Source of the DNA: Legionella gratiana
GTDB lineage: Bacteria > Pseudomonadota > Gammaproteobacteria > Legionellales > Legionellaceae
Length of the DNA: 64,000 nt
Direction of reading: 5' to 3'
Assembly: GCF_001467695.1 (NCBI RefSeq)
Contig: NZ_LNYE01000020.1
Span: 424,689-488,688 of the forward strand
Both the position numbers and the translations under genes were made by a program. This document shows, piece by piece, positions 1 through 9,953 of the stretch (positions are counted from its first letter, which is position 1; the number at the start of each line of letters is the position of its first letter). The notes beneath the pieces were generated by a model. The model did no database searches. It was not told where the DNA came from and was given only the letters and a program-made list of their open reading frames with translations.

Positions 1-2
1 AA

Positions 3-884
3 GAGCTGAATACATTTCATGGTATCTCGGCAAATTTACATAAGCTCTCTCTTCAGGACTTAGAAGCAGCTAGTGAGTCTTTAATTTTATTGAAAAAATT
101 AAAAATTACTGATCCTAAGTGCTACCGTTTAGTCGTAGATAAGGGGAGCAAAGGACACGCTTTACGATTGCTTTTACCGCAGCTAGCGACCATAAAGAAT
201 GAAGAACATCAAAAATTATTAATTGAAATTCTTTTTGTTGGGGCAAAGTTTAATATCGAATCTCAAGACAAGAGAGTGCGTGCGATAAAAGATCAAGAAC
301 CCTTAAAAGAGTTGGCCATTACTCTCCATGAGTGCTTTAAGTGTGTGATGCAATTGCAGGATTTCATGTTTGACAGAGAAGTAGTTGAGTTTGCTGCTCA
401 GAAAGACTCCGAAGAGGCTAGGCGTTTCCGACATATTATTTTGTGTATTCTGGAACAGTGTAAAGTAGTTGATGGACGTTTATCGGGATCAAAGTCTCAT
501 AGAGAGATGTTTCTGAAATGGGATCAAGAAGAAAAAAATTACAGAAAAGCATTATATCAAATTGCTTATGATGGGTTAACAAAGTCTAATGTAAATATAC
601 GTGCCCAATTACAAGAGGCAGAAAATAAAATTTTGGCGATTGTCGATCCAGAAATTGAATCAGATATTTATAAGGCCTTAATTGTTTTTGCAAATATAAT
701 TATTACTGTTTTATCCTTTTGCTTTGCTAATGTCATAAAATATAAAGCTACTGGCAATTGTTGGTTTTTTAATCAAACTCGATCTGGAGAAGAGCTACGC
801 GCTCTTGACAGAGAGATCGTTGATGTTATTGCACCAGAAAAAAATGATGAAGTGGGTGCATGTGGGGTGCTCTCATTCTGTTGA
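3..884 (+). CDS. Unknown membrane-anchored protein, 5' end outside window
   Basis: The reading frame is open back to base 3 with no stop, so this is the 3' part of a longer gene; the TTG at 90 is probably internal. About 293 residues are visible. The protein is mostly charged helix with one hydrophobic segment near the C-terminus (about residues 200-220 counted from the TTG, ALIVFANIIITVLSFCFANV), then a short tail ending in GACGVLSFC. I recognise no catalytic motif. A largely helical body with one late membrane segment is common among Legionella effectors, but that is only suggestive. A hairpin at 915-946 lies just downstream. Sure that it is coding and truncated; function unknown. Confidence 0.7.
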   Translation, partial: ELNTFHGISANLHKLSLQDLEAASESLILLKKLKITDPKCYRLVVDKGSKGHALRLLLPQLATIKNEEHQKLLIEILFVGAKFNIESQDKRVRAIKDQEPLKELAITLHECFKCVMQLQDFMFDREVVEFAAQKDSEEARRFRHIILCILEQCKVVDGRLSGSKSHREMFLKWDQEEKNYRKALYQIAYDGLTKSNVNIRAQLQEAENKILAIVDPEIESDIYKALIVFANIIITVLSFCFANVIKYKATGNCWFFNQTRSGEELRALDREIVDVIAPEKNDEVGACGVLSFC

Positions 885-914
885 AAATAATTAACGTTCT
901 AAATAACATGAGTT

Positions 915-946
915 CGACATAAAAGACATTTATGCCTTTTATGTCG
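915..946. terminator. Hairpin, possible terminator
   Basis: Perfect 11-bp inverted repeat (CGACATAAAAG / CTTTTATGTCG) with a 10-base loop, 31 bases after the stop of the first gene. The same arm reappears as a half-site at about 34,100-34,120 (ATGCCTTTTATGTCGAACTC). A related palindrome family, AGTTCGATATAAAA, sits behind rapA and norB. It lacks a clear following T-run, so terminator use is inferred from position. Confidence 0.5.
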
Positions 947-1140
947 TAGCATTGTTGCTCAGGCAATAATCAAGTGGATGTTTATTATCAAAAAACACAA
1001 TAAATAATCTAAAAGATCAAATTTTGCCCTGCTGTTTAGTTTCCTTGTTCTTTGTATGAAAATTATTCTTGAACTTCTTAAAAATTTCTGCTTAATATGA
1101 ACTATTCTATATGGACGACTGTGAATTAATGGATTAAAAA

Positions 1141-3753
1141 ATGGGAATACCAAAAAAAGCACTGAGACATAGTCAATTCATCACAAAAAAACCTATTTCT
1201 GATGGTTCTCATAAAATATTTTCTGTTTCATTTGAAGAAGATGGTGTTACTAAGAAGGCCTTTTTTAAAGAACTTGAATCTCAAAGACATTATCCAGAGT
1301 TATTAGCTAAAATAAGTGTAGCAACTTCTGCATTCAAAAAATCATTTCAGGGAAAAAGATCGGCTGAAGAAAGGTTAGTTTTTGATGATGAGGATCGATT
1401 AATCGGAACGTTATCTATTTGTGTTGATAATTTTAAACCTTTTAATTATGCGGAAGATGGAGTTCCAGTTAACAGCACTTTAAGAGAGCAAGTGGCTCCA
1501 AGTGTGAAAACATTGGTTGAAAAAAACATCATGGAACTTTTGTTTGGAAGATGGTTTCTTGATGATGATGATGGCCATCCGCATAATTTGAGTTTAAATG
1601 CGGATATTGATTTTGATATGTTTTTTTATTGGTTTACGATTCATATGAAAGAACCAAGATCAGTCATCGGCATTCCTAAAAAGCACGTTTTTCTTTCAGT
1701 TCCAGATTATGAGGCATTTCCTAATGTTCAAGATTCCAAGCCTTATCATTGGCCATCATATACACATCCAGGCAAAGTGACTATTCCGGTACTTTTGCCG
1801 GGACAAGACCAGGTTCTACCTAAATTATTACCTAAAGCCTATGCAGATCCAGTGCAATTTGCCCGTTTGGCCCAAGATTCCGTTGCCCAAGAACAAAAAC
1901 TAGCAGCGGCTTTAAAAGCGTTATTAACTTATCAACCCGAAGTACAACGTAAACGCCTAACAGAGCTTTTTGGTGACTTAACGTTAAACTACACCTCTTT
2001 GGATGAAACAAATAAAGAGCTGCGTGCTAAATATGAAGAGCTCTATCCTGATCTTTGCAATGAAAAAACAAATACAGAGCCCTTTGTTGATTTTATGATG
2101 AAGCTCTACCAGGAACATTATGACAACTTATATCGAGTGGTCGTTTTTTATATGGGATGTATTAATAACGGTTATGGAATTCCTTTGCCACCAACGTGTT
2201 TGGCTCTTTATCAAAAACCTTCTTTTTATCGTAATATCGAAGAGTGGGTCAAAAATGAAAATGATACAACTTTCGCGAAAGAAGATGAGCTTAAATATGA
2301 TCTTGCTGAGTTACAAAAACGTTATCATCAAGTTTGGCGAGATGCGTTTGCTCCCACGTTAAAGGAACTTCTTCATAGTTCATACCGACTTACAAATGCA
2401 TTACTCAAGGAAGCTACTAGCCCACCTCATATTCAGATCTCTGAAATTGTGAGCAAAAAAATTACTGATGATAGTCTAACCAGCGCATGGGAATTATTTG
2501 GGGACATGCCTGAGCTTTCTGCTGAAGCCATTGAAGAAAAAATCAGTGTCGATAAAGACAGTAAGTTGCGTGACGCCTTACTCGCATTAGTTGCATTTAT
2601 CAATGAGTTTCGTGCCATAACAAAAGACTACTATACAAAAGAGCGAAAAGATCTGATTGAAGAACATAATCTCGAGTTTTCAACCAAACTCACATTACTT
2701 CATCAGCAATACAATTTAAAAATTCGCCAAGCTTTAGCAAATACAACCACTTATGCATTTGAATTTAACAACATTGCATCAAGTCTTAAGTTAATTGCTG
2801 AACAGGTTAATTTCCCATTGCATTTAACTACTACAGATAAACTGATGGAGGAGGCCTTACTTTCTGTTAAAAAAGAGGTGTTGCCTTTCACCCATGATGA
2901 TGTGAAAAAACAATACCATGATTCTTTATTTATTTGGGCAAAAAATTTGAAGCCAGAAGAGTTAGAGCGGTATGTTACTGATATTATTGATAAAAAATAT
3001 GCTCCTTTATTGTCTACTTTTTCATTTCGCCAACGAACAGAGCCTGTGAAAGAATATTTAAGAGCGAGTACAAATGAAAGTGGCGATAATCGATTAGCTT
3101 ATATTTTAAGTTCAGGATCCCAACAGGAAGGAGCCCTGAATAAGCTCATCATTGAGGGGCTTACTCCTTTAATGTTGCAAGAACATCCTATACCCAGCAT
3201 TGATGTTGCCATTAGAGATAAAAGTTTTGAGCGAGGCATAGCAGATTTTACTCGTGATGTAGTATTTTTTGCTAAGAAAGATAAACGATTTACTCATCCT
3301 TTTAGTGATACGGGTATCTCATTAGTATACCGGGCTGTTTATGATTGGGTAGATAGCTTAACTGAAAAATCATTTAAAAGTCTCATCAGGTCTTCATTAA
3401 AACAATATGAATCAAAAACATGGGGAAGTTATTGGGGCTCCTCAAGACGCTCAGAAGTTGAAGGATATCTTCAGGGAAATTGTAATGCAAAAGCATTGGC
3501 TATGATTTTTATGAATGGATTCGATTCGTCAACATTAAACGAGTGCTTATTTACTAAGATAGTTGAAACAATTAAAAAGGAATTTGCAAGTGGTGAGTTT
3601 CCTGAAATGCAGCAAGATCCAAAATACCAATTAGTTGCAAATTTTAATTTGGAAAAACATAAGGCATTTTATCTTGCTAATCTAAAACATCATAGTGAGA
3701 CTATTGCCGCGTCACACCGTCAACTCCAAATTACTTACAGTTTAACGCACTAA
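1141..3753 (+). CDS. LepB N-terminal-like protein, putative phosphoinositide-kinase-fold effector
   Basis: 870 aa, no signal peptide. The N-terminal ~300 residues contain AFFKELESQRHYPELLAK, then at residues 141-160 DDDDGHPHNLSLNADIDFDM. This reads as a kinase catalytic and metal-binding pair (D..H..N followed by D-F-D) of the kind found in PI3/PI4-kinase-like folds. From memory, it resembles the N-terminal region of the Legionella effector LepB, described as a PI 4-kinase domain next to a Rab1 GAP domain. Residues 300-870 are long amphipathic helices; I cannot say whether a GAP domain is present. A weak ribosome site precedes the ATG. Action in the host cell is inference. Alternative: an unrelated HipA/PI-kinase-like effector. 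Confidence 0.55.
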   Translation: MGIPKKALRHSQFITKKPISDGSHKIFSVSFEEDGVTKKAFFKELESQRHYPELLAKISVATSAFKKSFQGKRSAEERLVFDDEDRLIGTLSICVDNFKPFNYAEDGVPVNSTLREQVAPSVKTLVEKNIMELLFGRWFLDDDDGHPHNLSLNADIDFDMFFYWFTIHMKEPRSVIGIPKKHVFLSVPDYEAFPNVQDSKPYHWPSYTHPGKVTIPVLLPGQDQVLPKLLPKAYADPVQFARLAQDSVAQEQKLAAALKALLTYQPEVQRKRLTELFGDLTLNYTSLDETNKELRAKYEELYPDLCNEKTNTEPFVDFMMKLYQEHYDNLYRVVVFYMGCINNGYGIPLPPTCLALYQKPSFYRNIEEWVKNENDTTFAKEDELKYDLAELQKRYHQVWRDAFAPTLKELLHSSYRLTNALLKEATSPPHIQISEIVSKKITDDSLTSAWELFGDMPELSAEAIEEKISVDKDSKLRDALLALVAFINEFRAITKDYYTKERKDLIEEHNLEFSTKLTLLHQQYNLKIRQALANTTTYAFEFNNIASSLKLIAEQVNFPLHLTTTDKLMEEALLSVKKEVLPFTHDDVKKQYHDSLFIWAKNLKPEELERYVTDIIDKKYAPLLSTFSFRQRTEPVKEYLRASTNESGDNRLAYILSSGSQQEGALNKLIIEGLTPLMLQEHPIPSIDVAIRDKSFERGIADFTRDVVFFAKKDKRFTHPFSDTGISLVYRAVYDWVDSLTEKSFKSLIRSSLKQYESKTWGSYWGSSRRSEVEGYLQGNCNAKALAMIFMNGFDSSTLNECLFTKIVETIKKEFASGEFPEMQQDPKYQLVANFNLEKHKAFYLANLKHHSETIAASHRQLQITYSLTH

Positions 3754-3906
3754 AAAATATAAGCTATATTTAAATTAGAGAAAAAATGTGACAAGCATTG
3801 TTGCCGTTCGTCGGTTGCATTTTTAGAGCTAGGTCACAAATCATAGTTTGTGACTCCTGAGCGTATAGGTTATGATTTCTTTTTTTAAAAAGCAGTGAGA
3901 TTTTGC

Positions 3907-4752
3907 ATGTCTTTAGATTTATTAAAAACATTGCCACAATATATTATACCCAAACAAAGTCTGACCATACTTGCTGGTTTCTTGGCGGATGTGAAACATA
4001 TCAAAGTTAAGGATTATCTTATTCAACGCTTTATTCACGAGTATCAAGTGAATATGAGTGAAGCTTTAATCGAAGATCCATCTGCATACCGATGCTTTAA
4101 CGATTTTTTTATCCGTCGTTTAAAACCTGAGTGCAGGCCTTTGGCTCATGCAGGCATCGTTTCTCCGGTAGATGGTTGTATTAGTGAAATAGGCTCAATA
4201 GAGGAAGGCAAGCTGATTCAAGCGAAAGGGCGTCACTATACTGTCTCCGAGCTTCTGGCGTGTGATCAAGAAATAGCGTCTCAATTTATTAATGGGCGTT
4301 TTGCAACGTTGTATTTATCGCCTAAAGACTATCATCGCGTGCATATGCCGATAGATGCCGCAATTACCTCGATGACTTATATCCCTGGAGCCTTATTTTC
4401 AGTTCAACCGTCAACTGTTCGAGTAGTGCCTAAGTTATTTGCTCGTAATGAGCGTCTGGCTGTCTTTTGTTCCACTCAAGTCGGTCCTATGGCTATAGTG
4501 ATGGTTGGCGCAACTATAGTGGGTTCTATAGGAACGAGTTGGAATGGAGAAATTAAACGAAGTAAAAGCCGCGTTGATTTTAAATATCCCTTGGCTAATA
4601 AAAGAATCGCTCAAGGTGATGAAATGGGCTATTTTAAGTTGGGTTCTACTGTTGTACTGTTGTTTGCCGATGGGAGTAATGTGCGTTGGAATAAGGAATT
4701 AAAAGCAGGAAGCCTACTGCGTTTTGGTGAATCTCTAGGTGAAATTGAGTAA
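3907..4752 (+). CDS. psd: Phosphatidylserine decarboxylase
   Basis: Converts phosphatidylserine to phosphatidylethanolamine at the inner membrane with a self-made pyruvoyl cofactor. Seen: [27 protein letters not shown], the [12 protein letters not shown] block and the LGST self-cleavage site (Ser247 from this start) in [13 protein letters not shown]. Length (281 aa) is normal for the family. A GTG at 3895 would add four residues (MRFC), but the ATG at 3907 gives the usual N-terminus. The product feeds pmtA at 8.1 kb, which methylates phosphatidylethanolamine. Stands alone; the next gene is convergent. Confidence 0.95.
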   Translation: MSLDLLKTLPQYIIPKQSLTILAGFLADVKHIKVKDYLIQRFIHEYQVNMSEALIEDPSAYRCFNDFFIRRLKPECRPLAHAGIVSPVDGCISEIGSIEEGKLIQAKGRHYTVSELLACDQEIASQFINGRFATLYLSPKDYHRVHMPIDAAITSMTYIPGALFSVQPSTVRVVPKLFARNERLAVFCSTQVGPMAIVMVGATIVGSIGTSWNGEIKRSKSRVDFKYPLANKRIAQGDEMGYFKLGSTVVLLFADGSNVRWNKELKAGSLLRFGESLGEIE

Positions 4753-4946
4753 CTCAAAGGGGTACGTGTTCACGCTACATGCATCAAAAGCCTGTATTTT
4801 CCCTATCTTGCGCGAAAATGATTCTCAGAAGCCTCACATACGGATGTATGCTCTAATGGCACTAAGTTACGATCGTGCTCTACGTACCGCGGTTTGTCCG
4901 TGGGATGTCGAGAGGCGAAGAGTTTACTCAAAAAACCTTTATGCTG

Positions 4947-5918
4947 TTAATTAAGTGCAAATAATGTACCTAATTTTTTAGTGATAGCATTTTGATAAAC
5001 TACTGAGGCTATACTTAAATCTTGAATAGAAAGTCCTACTGATTTGAAAGCGGTAAGTTGATTTTTGTAATCTGGTTTTTTATGAAGTAACCAATCACCT
5101 ATTTCAATCATTGATTCTTGTTTTAAGGTACCTTGTTTTAGAGCGCTAATAATTTCACCTGCTTCAGTTAATGCTGCATGCAATTGATCGACAATCACCA
5201 CCGCACGTCCTAACAAATCATTACTTATTTCCTTCATCTGCGCAGTATGTGAACCTATGGCATTAATATGTGCATGGGGTTGTACATCCTTAAAATCGAG
5301 TAGAGGCTCGGTACTTCCGGTTGCAGTACAGATAATGTCTGCATTTTTAACTGCTGATGAAATATGATCATATACATTGATGACATATTGATCTGCAAAT
5401 TTTTCTGCAAAGTGTTCGGCATTTTTTATAGTTCTGGACCATACGGAGACTTGTTTGATATCACGTACTGCTGCTACTGCTTGCAATTGAGTTTCTGCTT
5501 GAACTCCTGAACCAATAATTGCTACATGAGTTGCATTATCTTTTGCAAAATAGTGACTTGCTAATCCCGAAACAGCCCCAGTTCTTAATGCAGTTAAATA
5601 ACTGCCATCCATTAATGCTTGAGGCTCTCCAGTGCTAGCATCAAGTAACAGGATACAACCTGTAATAGATGGTTTGTTCTTTGCATTATTTCTAGGGAAA
5701 ATAGACACTACTTTTAATCCTAAGGCTTTATCATGAGCCAGATAAGCAGGCATTGTTAAAGTCAAAGCATCCTCTTCCTCAATGGGTATTCCAGTTCTCA
5801 GTGGTAATTGGACTTGTTGTTTGGCTAATTGAATAAATGCATGTTCCATGGCTGTAATCGCTTGATTCATGGTAATGCATTGCTTGACTTCATCTAAAGA
5901 TAATAAGCGAAGACTCAT
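4947..5918 (-). CDS. Ornithine cyclodeaminase / mu-crystallin family oxidoreductase
   Basis: 323-aa NAD(P)-dependent enzyme of the OCD/mu-crystallin family. Seen: an N-terminal substrate half with PAYLAHDKALGLKVVSIFP, the TALRTGAVSGLASHYFA block, the dinucleotide-binding loop VAIIGSGVQAETQL, and the GSTEPLLDF and AIGSHTAQMKE motifs. Family members deaminate ornithine to proline, make or oxidise alanine, or reduce cyclic imines, so the exact substrate cannot be read from sequence. It starts 9 bases after the epimerase gene stop and is probably its operon partner. Confidence 0.85.
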   Translation of the reverse strand: MSLRLLSLDEVKQCITMNQAITAMEHAFIQLAKQQVQLPLRTGIPIEEEDALTLTMPAYLAHDKALGLKVVSIFPRNNAKNKPSITGCILLLDASTGEPQALMDGSYLTALRTGAVSGLASHYFAKDNATHVAIIGSGVQAETQLQAVAAVRDIKQVSVWSRTIKNAEHFAEKFADQYVINVYDHISSAVKNADIICTATGSTEPLLDFKDVQPHAHINAIGSHTAQMKEISNDLLGRAVVIVDQLHAALTEAGEIISALKQGTLKQESMIEIGDWLLHKKPDYKNQLTAFKSVGLSIQDLSIASVVYQNAITKKLGTLFALN

Positions 5919-5927
5919 GATAAATTC

Positions 5928-6860
5928 TCAACCTCCAAATTCTTTGGTTAATGCAGCGAATAAAGTTGGGTATTTGAACTTAAATTGATATTCAGCTAAA
6001 CGTTGAGGGGCTACGGTCTGTCCTGATAATAACAACTCTTCGCCCATTTGACCAAGTAAGAGCCGAATACTCCAAGCAGGTAACCATAAAAACGCAGGCT
6101 TTTTTAAAACTTGAGCTAATGTTTTAGTAAATTTTTTTTGTGAGACGCATTCTGGCGCTACTAAATTTATCGGACCTGTAATTTCTGGATGTGCTAACAA
6201 AAAGAGAATAGCATGAACAAGATCGGTGCTATCAATCCAGGCTAAGGGTTGCTCTCCGGAACCAAACACAGCACCCATTCCATATTGAGTAGGAAATTCC
6301 AACTTTTTTAACATCCCCTCCCCTCGTTTTAGAACGACGCCAAAACGCATTAAGGTAACTGGCATGCCCCGTGCCATCCCTTTTTTTGCTGCCGCCTCCC
6401 ATTGCGTAACTAGCTGTGTTGAAAAACACATTTCGGGAGAACTAATAGGTATTGAGGTTTCAGTAAATGTTATATTGTCTTGAGCTTGCTTTTTTTGTAA
6501 TCCATAAATACCAACAGCACTTGCATTATATAAATGTGGTTTTTTATTTTTTGCGGTGGTGCCCCATTCTACCAGTTGATTTGTTGTTTTAAGACGACTT
6601 GATAACAGTTGGTCTTTAATTTGGGCATTCCAACGATGAGCGGCGATACTTGTTCCTGCTAGATTAATTATTGCATCAAATTCATCTGGATTTAAAGTAT
6701 CAAGCTTATTCCAAGTGGTTGTCTGAACTGTATTTGAGAATACTTGCTTCACTTTTTCTTCATTTCGTCCTAACACATGAATTTCATGTCTCGATTGAAT
6801 GAGTTCAGGTATCAATGTTTGACCTACTAACCCTGTTCCTCCACCAACAATGATTCTCAT
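5928..6860 (-). CDS. TIGR01777-family NAD-dependent epimerase (YfcH-like)
   Basis: 310-aa atypical short-chain dehydrogenase. Seen: the N-terminal Rossmann motif IIVGGGTGLVGQTLI, IINLAGTSIAAHRW, the SAVGIYG block where the family keeps its active-site tyrosine region, and a C-terminal DUF1731-like segment (PAWSIRLLLGQMGEELLLSG). The substrate of YfcH-type proteins is not established. It precedes the cyclodeaminase-like gene by 9 bases and follows the LysR gene by 34 bases, so all three may be cotranscribed. Confidence 0.9.
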   Translation of the reverse strand: MRIIVGGGTGLVGQTLIPELIQSRHEIHVLGRNEEKVKQVFSNTVQTTTWNKLDTLNPDEFDAIINLAGTSIAAHRWNAQIKDQLLSSRLKTTNQLVEWGTTAKNKKPHLYNASAVGIYGLQKKQAQDNITFTETSIPISSPEMCFSTQLVTQWEAAAKKGMARGMPVTLMRFGVVLKRGEGMLKKLEFPTQYGMGAVFGSGEQPLAWIDSTDLVHAILFLLAHPEITGPINLVAPECVSQKKFTKTLAQVLKKPAFLWLPAWSIRLLLGQMGEELLLSGQTVAPQRLAEYQFKFKYPTLFAALTKEFGG

Positions 6861-6894
6861 CAGGCTCTCCTTGTTGTACTAGGTTAAGAGGAAC

Positions 6895-7797
6895 TTATTG
6901 ACAACAATGATTTTTAATGACTTCGATAATCCATCGCAATCGTCTATCATTTTCTAATCGTTTATGGTAATGGATCATAATTCGGTATTCCTTTATAGGA
7001 AAGGGGAAGGATTTAATTTCAAACTGGTACATGCCTTTTAATAAAACAGCCAAAGAACGTGGCATCATTGCAATACAATTTGTTTGACTTATTACTTCAC
7101 ATACATTAATTAAATTAGGCACAATGATTTTTGTCTTTCGCTTACCAAATCCTGCTAATATTTTGAATAACATGTTGTCTTTACGTAGATAACTAAATTG
7201 TACTTCAACATGATCGGCGTTAATAAAATCTTCTGTAGTTATTTCCTGATTCACAAGTGGATTTGATGAGCCCATCACGCAAACAACCTCATCAAAAAAT
7301 AAGAGTTCCGCATTGGCGTTATTTCCAGTTTCAAGGAATGCCGGTCCAATTGCAAAGTCAACTTCAGTCGCTAATAGATGTTCTAGATTGACGTATTCTG
7401 ACAATGAAAGTGTTTTTAGCGTAAAATTTGGAGAATGGATGGATAAATAGGCACATAGCTTCGACAAAATAAGAAGCTCTCCGTGAACTGATAAAATAGC
7501 TTTAAACGATAACTCTTCAGTTAATGGATCAAAAGTTGTTTCTTGAAAAATATTTTTAGAGCTGTCTAAAAATATTTTAATTTTTGGTGCTAAATCTAAG
7601 GCTTTTTGTGTAGGTTGAAGCCCGTGTGCTTTTCTAATAAATAAAGGATCGTCAAATAGTTCACGTAATTCCTTTAAAATATAACTCATAGCTGTTTGTG
7701 TTAAAAAGGTTTTCTCTGCCGCCTTTGAAACGGACAGTTCAGTCATTAAAGTATCAAAATGAATTAATAAATTTAAATTAATTCTTCTTATATCCAT
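6895..7797 (-). CDS. LysR-family transcriptional regulator
   Basis: 300 aa. The N-terminal winged helix-turn-helix is visible at residues ~8-60 (LIHFDTLMTELSVSKAAEKT, then TQTAMSYILKELRELFDDPLF and GLQPTQKA). The C-terminal half is the usual periplasmic-binding-like effector domain, with VDFAIGPAFLETG and SQTNCIAMMPRSLA. It faces away from pmtA across a 297-base AT-rich spacer and runs into the epimerase/cyclodeaminase genes, so it may control either side. Ligand unknown. Confidence 0.92.
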   Translation of the reverse strand: MDIRRINLNLLIHFDTLMTELSVSKAAEKTFLTQTAMSYILKELRELFDDPLFIRKAHGLQPTQKALDLAPKIKIFLDSSKNIFQETTFDPLTEELSFKAILSVHGELLILSKLCAYLSIHSPNFTLKTLSLSEYVNLEHLLATEVDFAIGPAFLETGNNANAELLFFDEVVCVMGSSNPLVNQEITTEDFINADHVEVQFSYLRKDNMLFKILAGFGKRKTKIIVPNLINVCEVISQTNCIAMMPRSLAVLLKGMYQFEIKSFPFPIKEYRIMIHYHKRLENDRRLRWIIEVIKNHCCQ

Positions 7798-8094
7798 AAA
7801 ATATATCCCGTAACAAACGGTTTTAATTAGTAACTAGTTATAAGTATAGTTGAAAAATGTGGAGCATTTAATTTTTTAATATCAATATATATTGAAATTG
7901 AAAAAATTGAAATGATTTAGCGCGTGTTGCGAATAAATGAATGATTTGATTGATGAGTAGGTAGCTGCTGTCTGATGGTCTAAATGTCAATGTTCTGTAC
8001 TTTTTTATTATTCTTTGCTATTAAGATGGTGTAGGGTAGAACAAATTAAATATTTTATTATTATCAAATTCGTGGCATTGAATGGAGTAAATTT
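7798..8094. promoter_or_regulatory. Divergent LysR-pmtA intergenic region
   Basis: 297 very AT-rich bases between divergent genes, the usual place for a LysR operator and two promoters. A short palindrome, CAATATATATTG, lies near 7885. I cannot define -35/-10 boxes with confidence. Confidence 0.35.
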
Positions 8095-8742
8095 ATGTCT
8101 GTAGCTTCAGTAAGAAAAGTTTATAATATCTATGCTTCTTTCTACGATTTTTTATTTGGGTCTATTTTTAGTCCGGGTCGTTCTCTATGTACCAGCATTG
8201 TTAATAAAGGTGCAAAGCCAAATGCCTCAGTTCTTGAAATTGGCATTGGCACAGGATTGTCATTACCGCTGTATCGATCGGATTTACGGATTACTGGGAT
8301 AGATATTTCAGAAAAAATGCTGGAAAAAGCGCAAGAGCAGGTTGTAAAAAATCGGTTAGAAAATAGGGTACAATTAAAAGTTATGGATGCTGCTCATTTA
8401 GATTTTCCTGATAATAGCTTTGATTTTATTGTGGCTATGTATGTTGCTTCGGTTGTTCCAGATGTTAATGCCTTCTTGCAGGAACTAACTCGTGTTGCTA
8501 AACCTACTGCTGAAATTATATTTGTAAATCATTTTGCTTCAGAACATCCTGTAATTCGTTTTCTTGAAAAAAAATTTGCTCTTGTGAATAAACTGGTAGG
8601 CTTTAAGTCCGATTTTTCAGCCCATTTAATTCTCGATTACAAGCAATTAAAGCTATTGGACTCTCAAAAAATTAATCTATTTGGCTATTGGAAATTATTA
8701 CACTGTAAAATTAAAAAGGACAAACTCGAGACCGAGACGTAA
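8095..8742 (+). CDS. pmtA: Phosphatidylethanolamine N-methyltransferase-like SAM methyltransferase
   Basis: 215-aa class I SAM-dependent methyltransferase. Seen: an N-terminal VRKVYNIYASFYDFLFG segment typical of bacterial PmtA, SAM motif I VLEIGIGTGLSLPLY, the acidic loop ITGIDISEKMLEKA, motif II VMDAAHLDFPDNSFDFIVAM and a C-terminal lipid-substrate region. PmtA makes phosphatidylcholine by three methylations of phosphatidylethanolamine, the product of psd at 3.9 kb. Phosphatidylcholine is a known Legionella membrane lipid. The alternative, a UbiE-type quinone methyltransferase, is less likely given the N-terminus. Confidence 0.8.
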   Translation: MSVASVRKVYNIYASFYDFLFGSIFSPGRSLCTSIVNKGAKPNASVLEIGIGTGLSLPLYRSDLRITGIDISEKMLEKAQEQVVKNRLENRVQLKVMDAAHLDFPDNSFDFIVAMYVASVVPDVNAFLQELTRVAKPTAEIIFVNHFASEHPVIRFLEKKFALVNKLVGFKSDFSAHLILDYKQLKLLDSQKINLFGYWKLLHCKIKKDKLETET

Positions 8743-8859
8743 AAATCCTTAGCTTAAAGTAATGGTGTGGACCTTACTACTTTAAAGTGGTGTCTAAGGC
8801 TTATTGGTTACTCCCACTGCCTACTATCGCGCTTTCTGGGCGCGACTTCCAGCCTGGCG

Positions 8860-9885
8860 CTAATCCTCATACTCGTTTAAATCAAAAGCCTCTTGTAAAT
8901 TTTCTAATTGCTCTGCAACTGCATCCAATTTTTCAAAACTAGCAATATGAAACAATGCTTGTCCTGAATGTACCAGAGGTAGTTTGCTTTCCCCAATGAT
9001 AATACCGGATATCGGGGATTTTAATTTATACTCCTCGGTGCTTGATGGGTTTGCTATAATCGCAATGACTTGACCTTTTGTGACTTTATTTCCGGATTTT
9101 TTAATGTGTCTTAAAATTCCGCTGATAGGCGCTCTTAACCAATAACTGTTTCTTGAAACAGTAGGCGTGCATTTTTTTATACTGTATTTACTTGGTTTAA
9201 TCATTCCAAGCTCTCCCATAACACTTAGAATTCCATTGATGCCTGTTCTAATAGATAACTCATCAAATCGTAGTGATTCTCCTCCCTCATAGACTAGAAT
9301 AGGAATCCCTTGCTCATTGGCATATTCCCTCATCGAACCGTCTCTAAAGGTGGAATGTAAGATCACTGGAACGTTAAAAGCACGAGCTAAATCTTCAATT
9401 CCTTGCATATCAAGATTTGCCCGAATTTGCGGTAAGTTAAATCTATGATTTGAACCGGTATGTAAATCAATCGCATGTGTCGATTGAGATAAAATTTGTT
9501 GACTGATGATTTCTGCAAGAATTGAAGCAAGAGATCCATTGGAATTACCAGGGAAAGAGCGATTTAAATCTCTTCGGTCCATTAAGTAGCGTTCTTGATA
9601 TAAAAAACCATACACATTAACAATTGGAATGGCAATGACATTTCCATTGATATGCTTTAATCCTTTTTTTTTCAAAAACCTGCGAATAATTTCAACTCCA
9701 TTGATTTCATCGCCATGAATGGCTGCGGTAATACAAAGTGAAGGTCCTTCTTCTGGACCATTGATTACATGTATGGGGAGGCTGATAGGAGTCCAGTCAT
9801 ATAATTTGGGCATAGGCAATAAAATGGTTTTACGTTGACCGGGTTTGATTTTTTCATCGCCAATCATAAGAGACGCTTTACTCAT
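8860..9885 (-). CDS. Succinylglutamate desuccinylase/aspartoacylase-family zinc hydrolase
   Basis: 341 aa. Zinc carboxypeptidase-like motifs are visible: AAIHGDEINGVEIIRRFL (zinc His and Glu), DRRDLNRSFPG, AIDLHTGSNHRFNLPQIR (third ligand and substrate arginine region) and VYEGGES. The C-terminus carries a lipoyl/biotinyl-like barrel (YWLRAPISGILRHIKKSG). Such paralogues often sit beside rimK and act on N-acyl or peptide amino acids, but no rimK is present here. An AAGGA ribosome site precedes the ATG. It lies 68 bases after the lipoprotein gene and may be the last gene of the reverse transcriptase transcript. Substrate unknown. Confidence 0.88.
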   Translation of the reverse strand: MSKASLMIGDEKIKPGQRKTILLPMPKLYDWTPISLPIHVINGPEEGPSLCITAAIHGDEINGVEIIRRFLKKKGLKHINGNVIAIPIVNVYGFLYQERYLMDRRDLNRSFPGNSNGSLASILAEIISQQILSQSTHAIDLHTGSNHRFNLPQIRANLDMQGIEDLARAFNVPVILHSTFRDGSMREYANEQGIPILVYEGGESLRFDELSIRTGINGILSVMGELGMIKPSKYSIKKCTPTVSRNSYWLRAPISGILRHIKKSGNKVTKGQVIAIIANPSSTEEYKLKSPISGIIIGESKLPLVHSGQALFHIASFEKLDAVAEQLENLQEAFDLNEYED

Positions 9886-9953
9886 TATTATCCTTAAATT
9901 TATACTTTTATAAAAAAAGTGTAGCTTGTATTTTATGAGTATAGATAAACTGC

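Noticed and set aside
959..1162. 67-aa minus-strand frame
   Set aside because: Low-complexity, overlaps the start of the LepB-like gene, no ribosome site.
4739..4954. 71-aa frame after psd
   Set aside because: No ribosome site; sequence looks like palindromic intergenic repeat between convergent genes.
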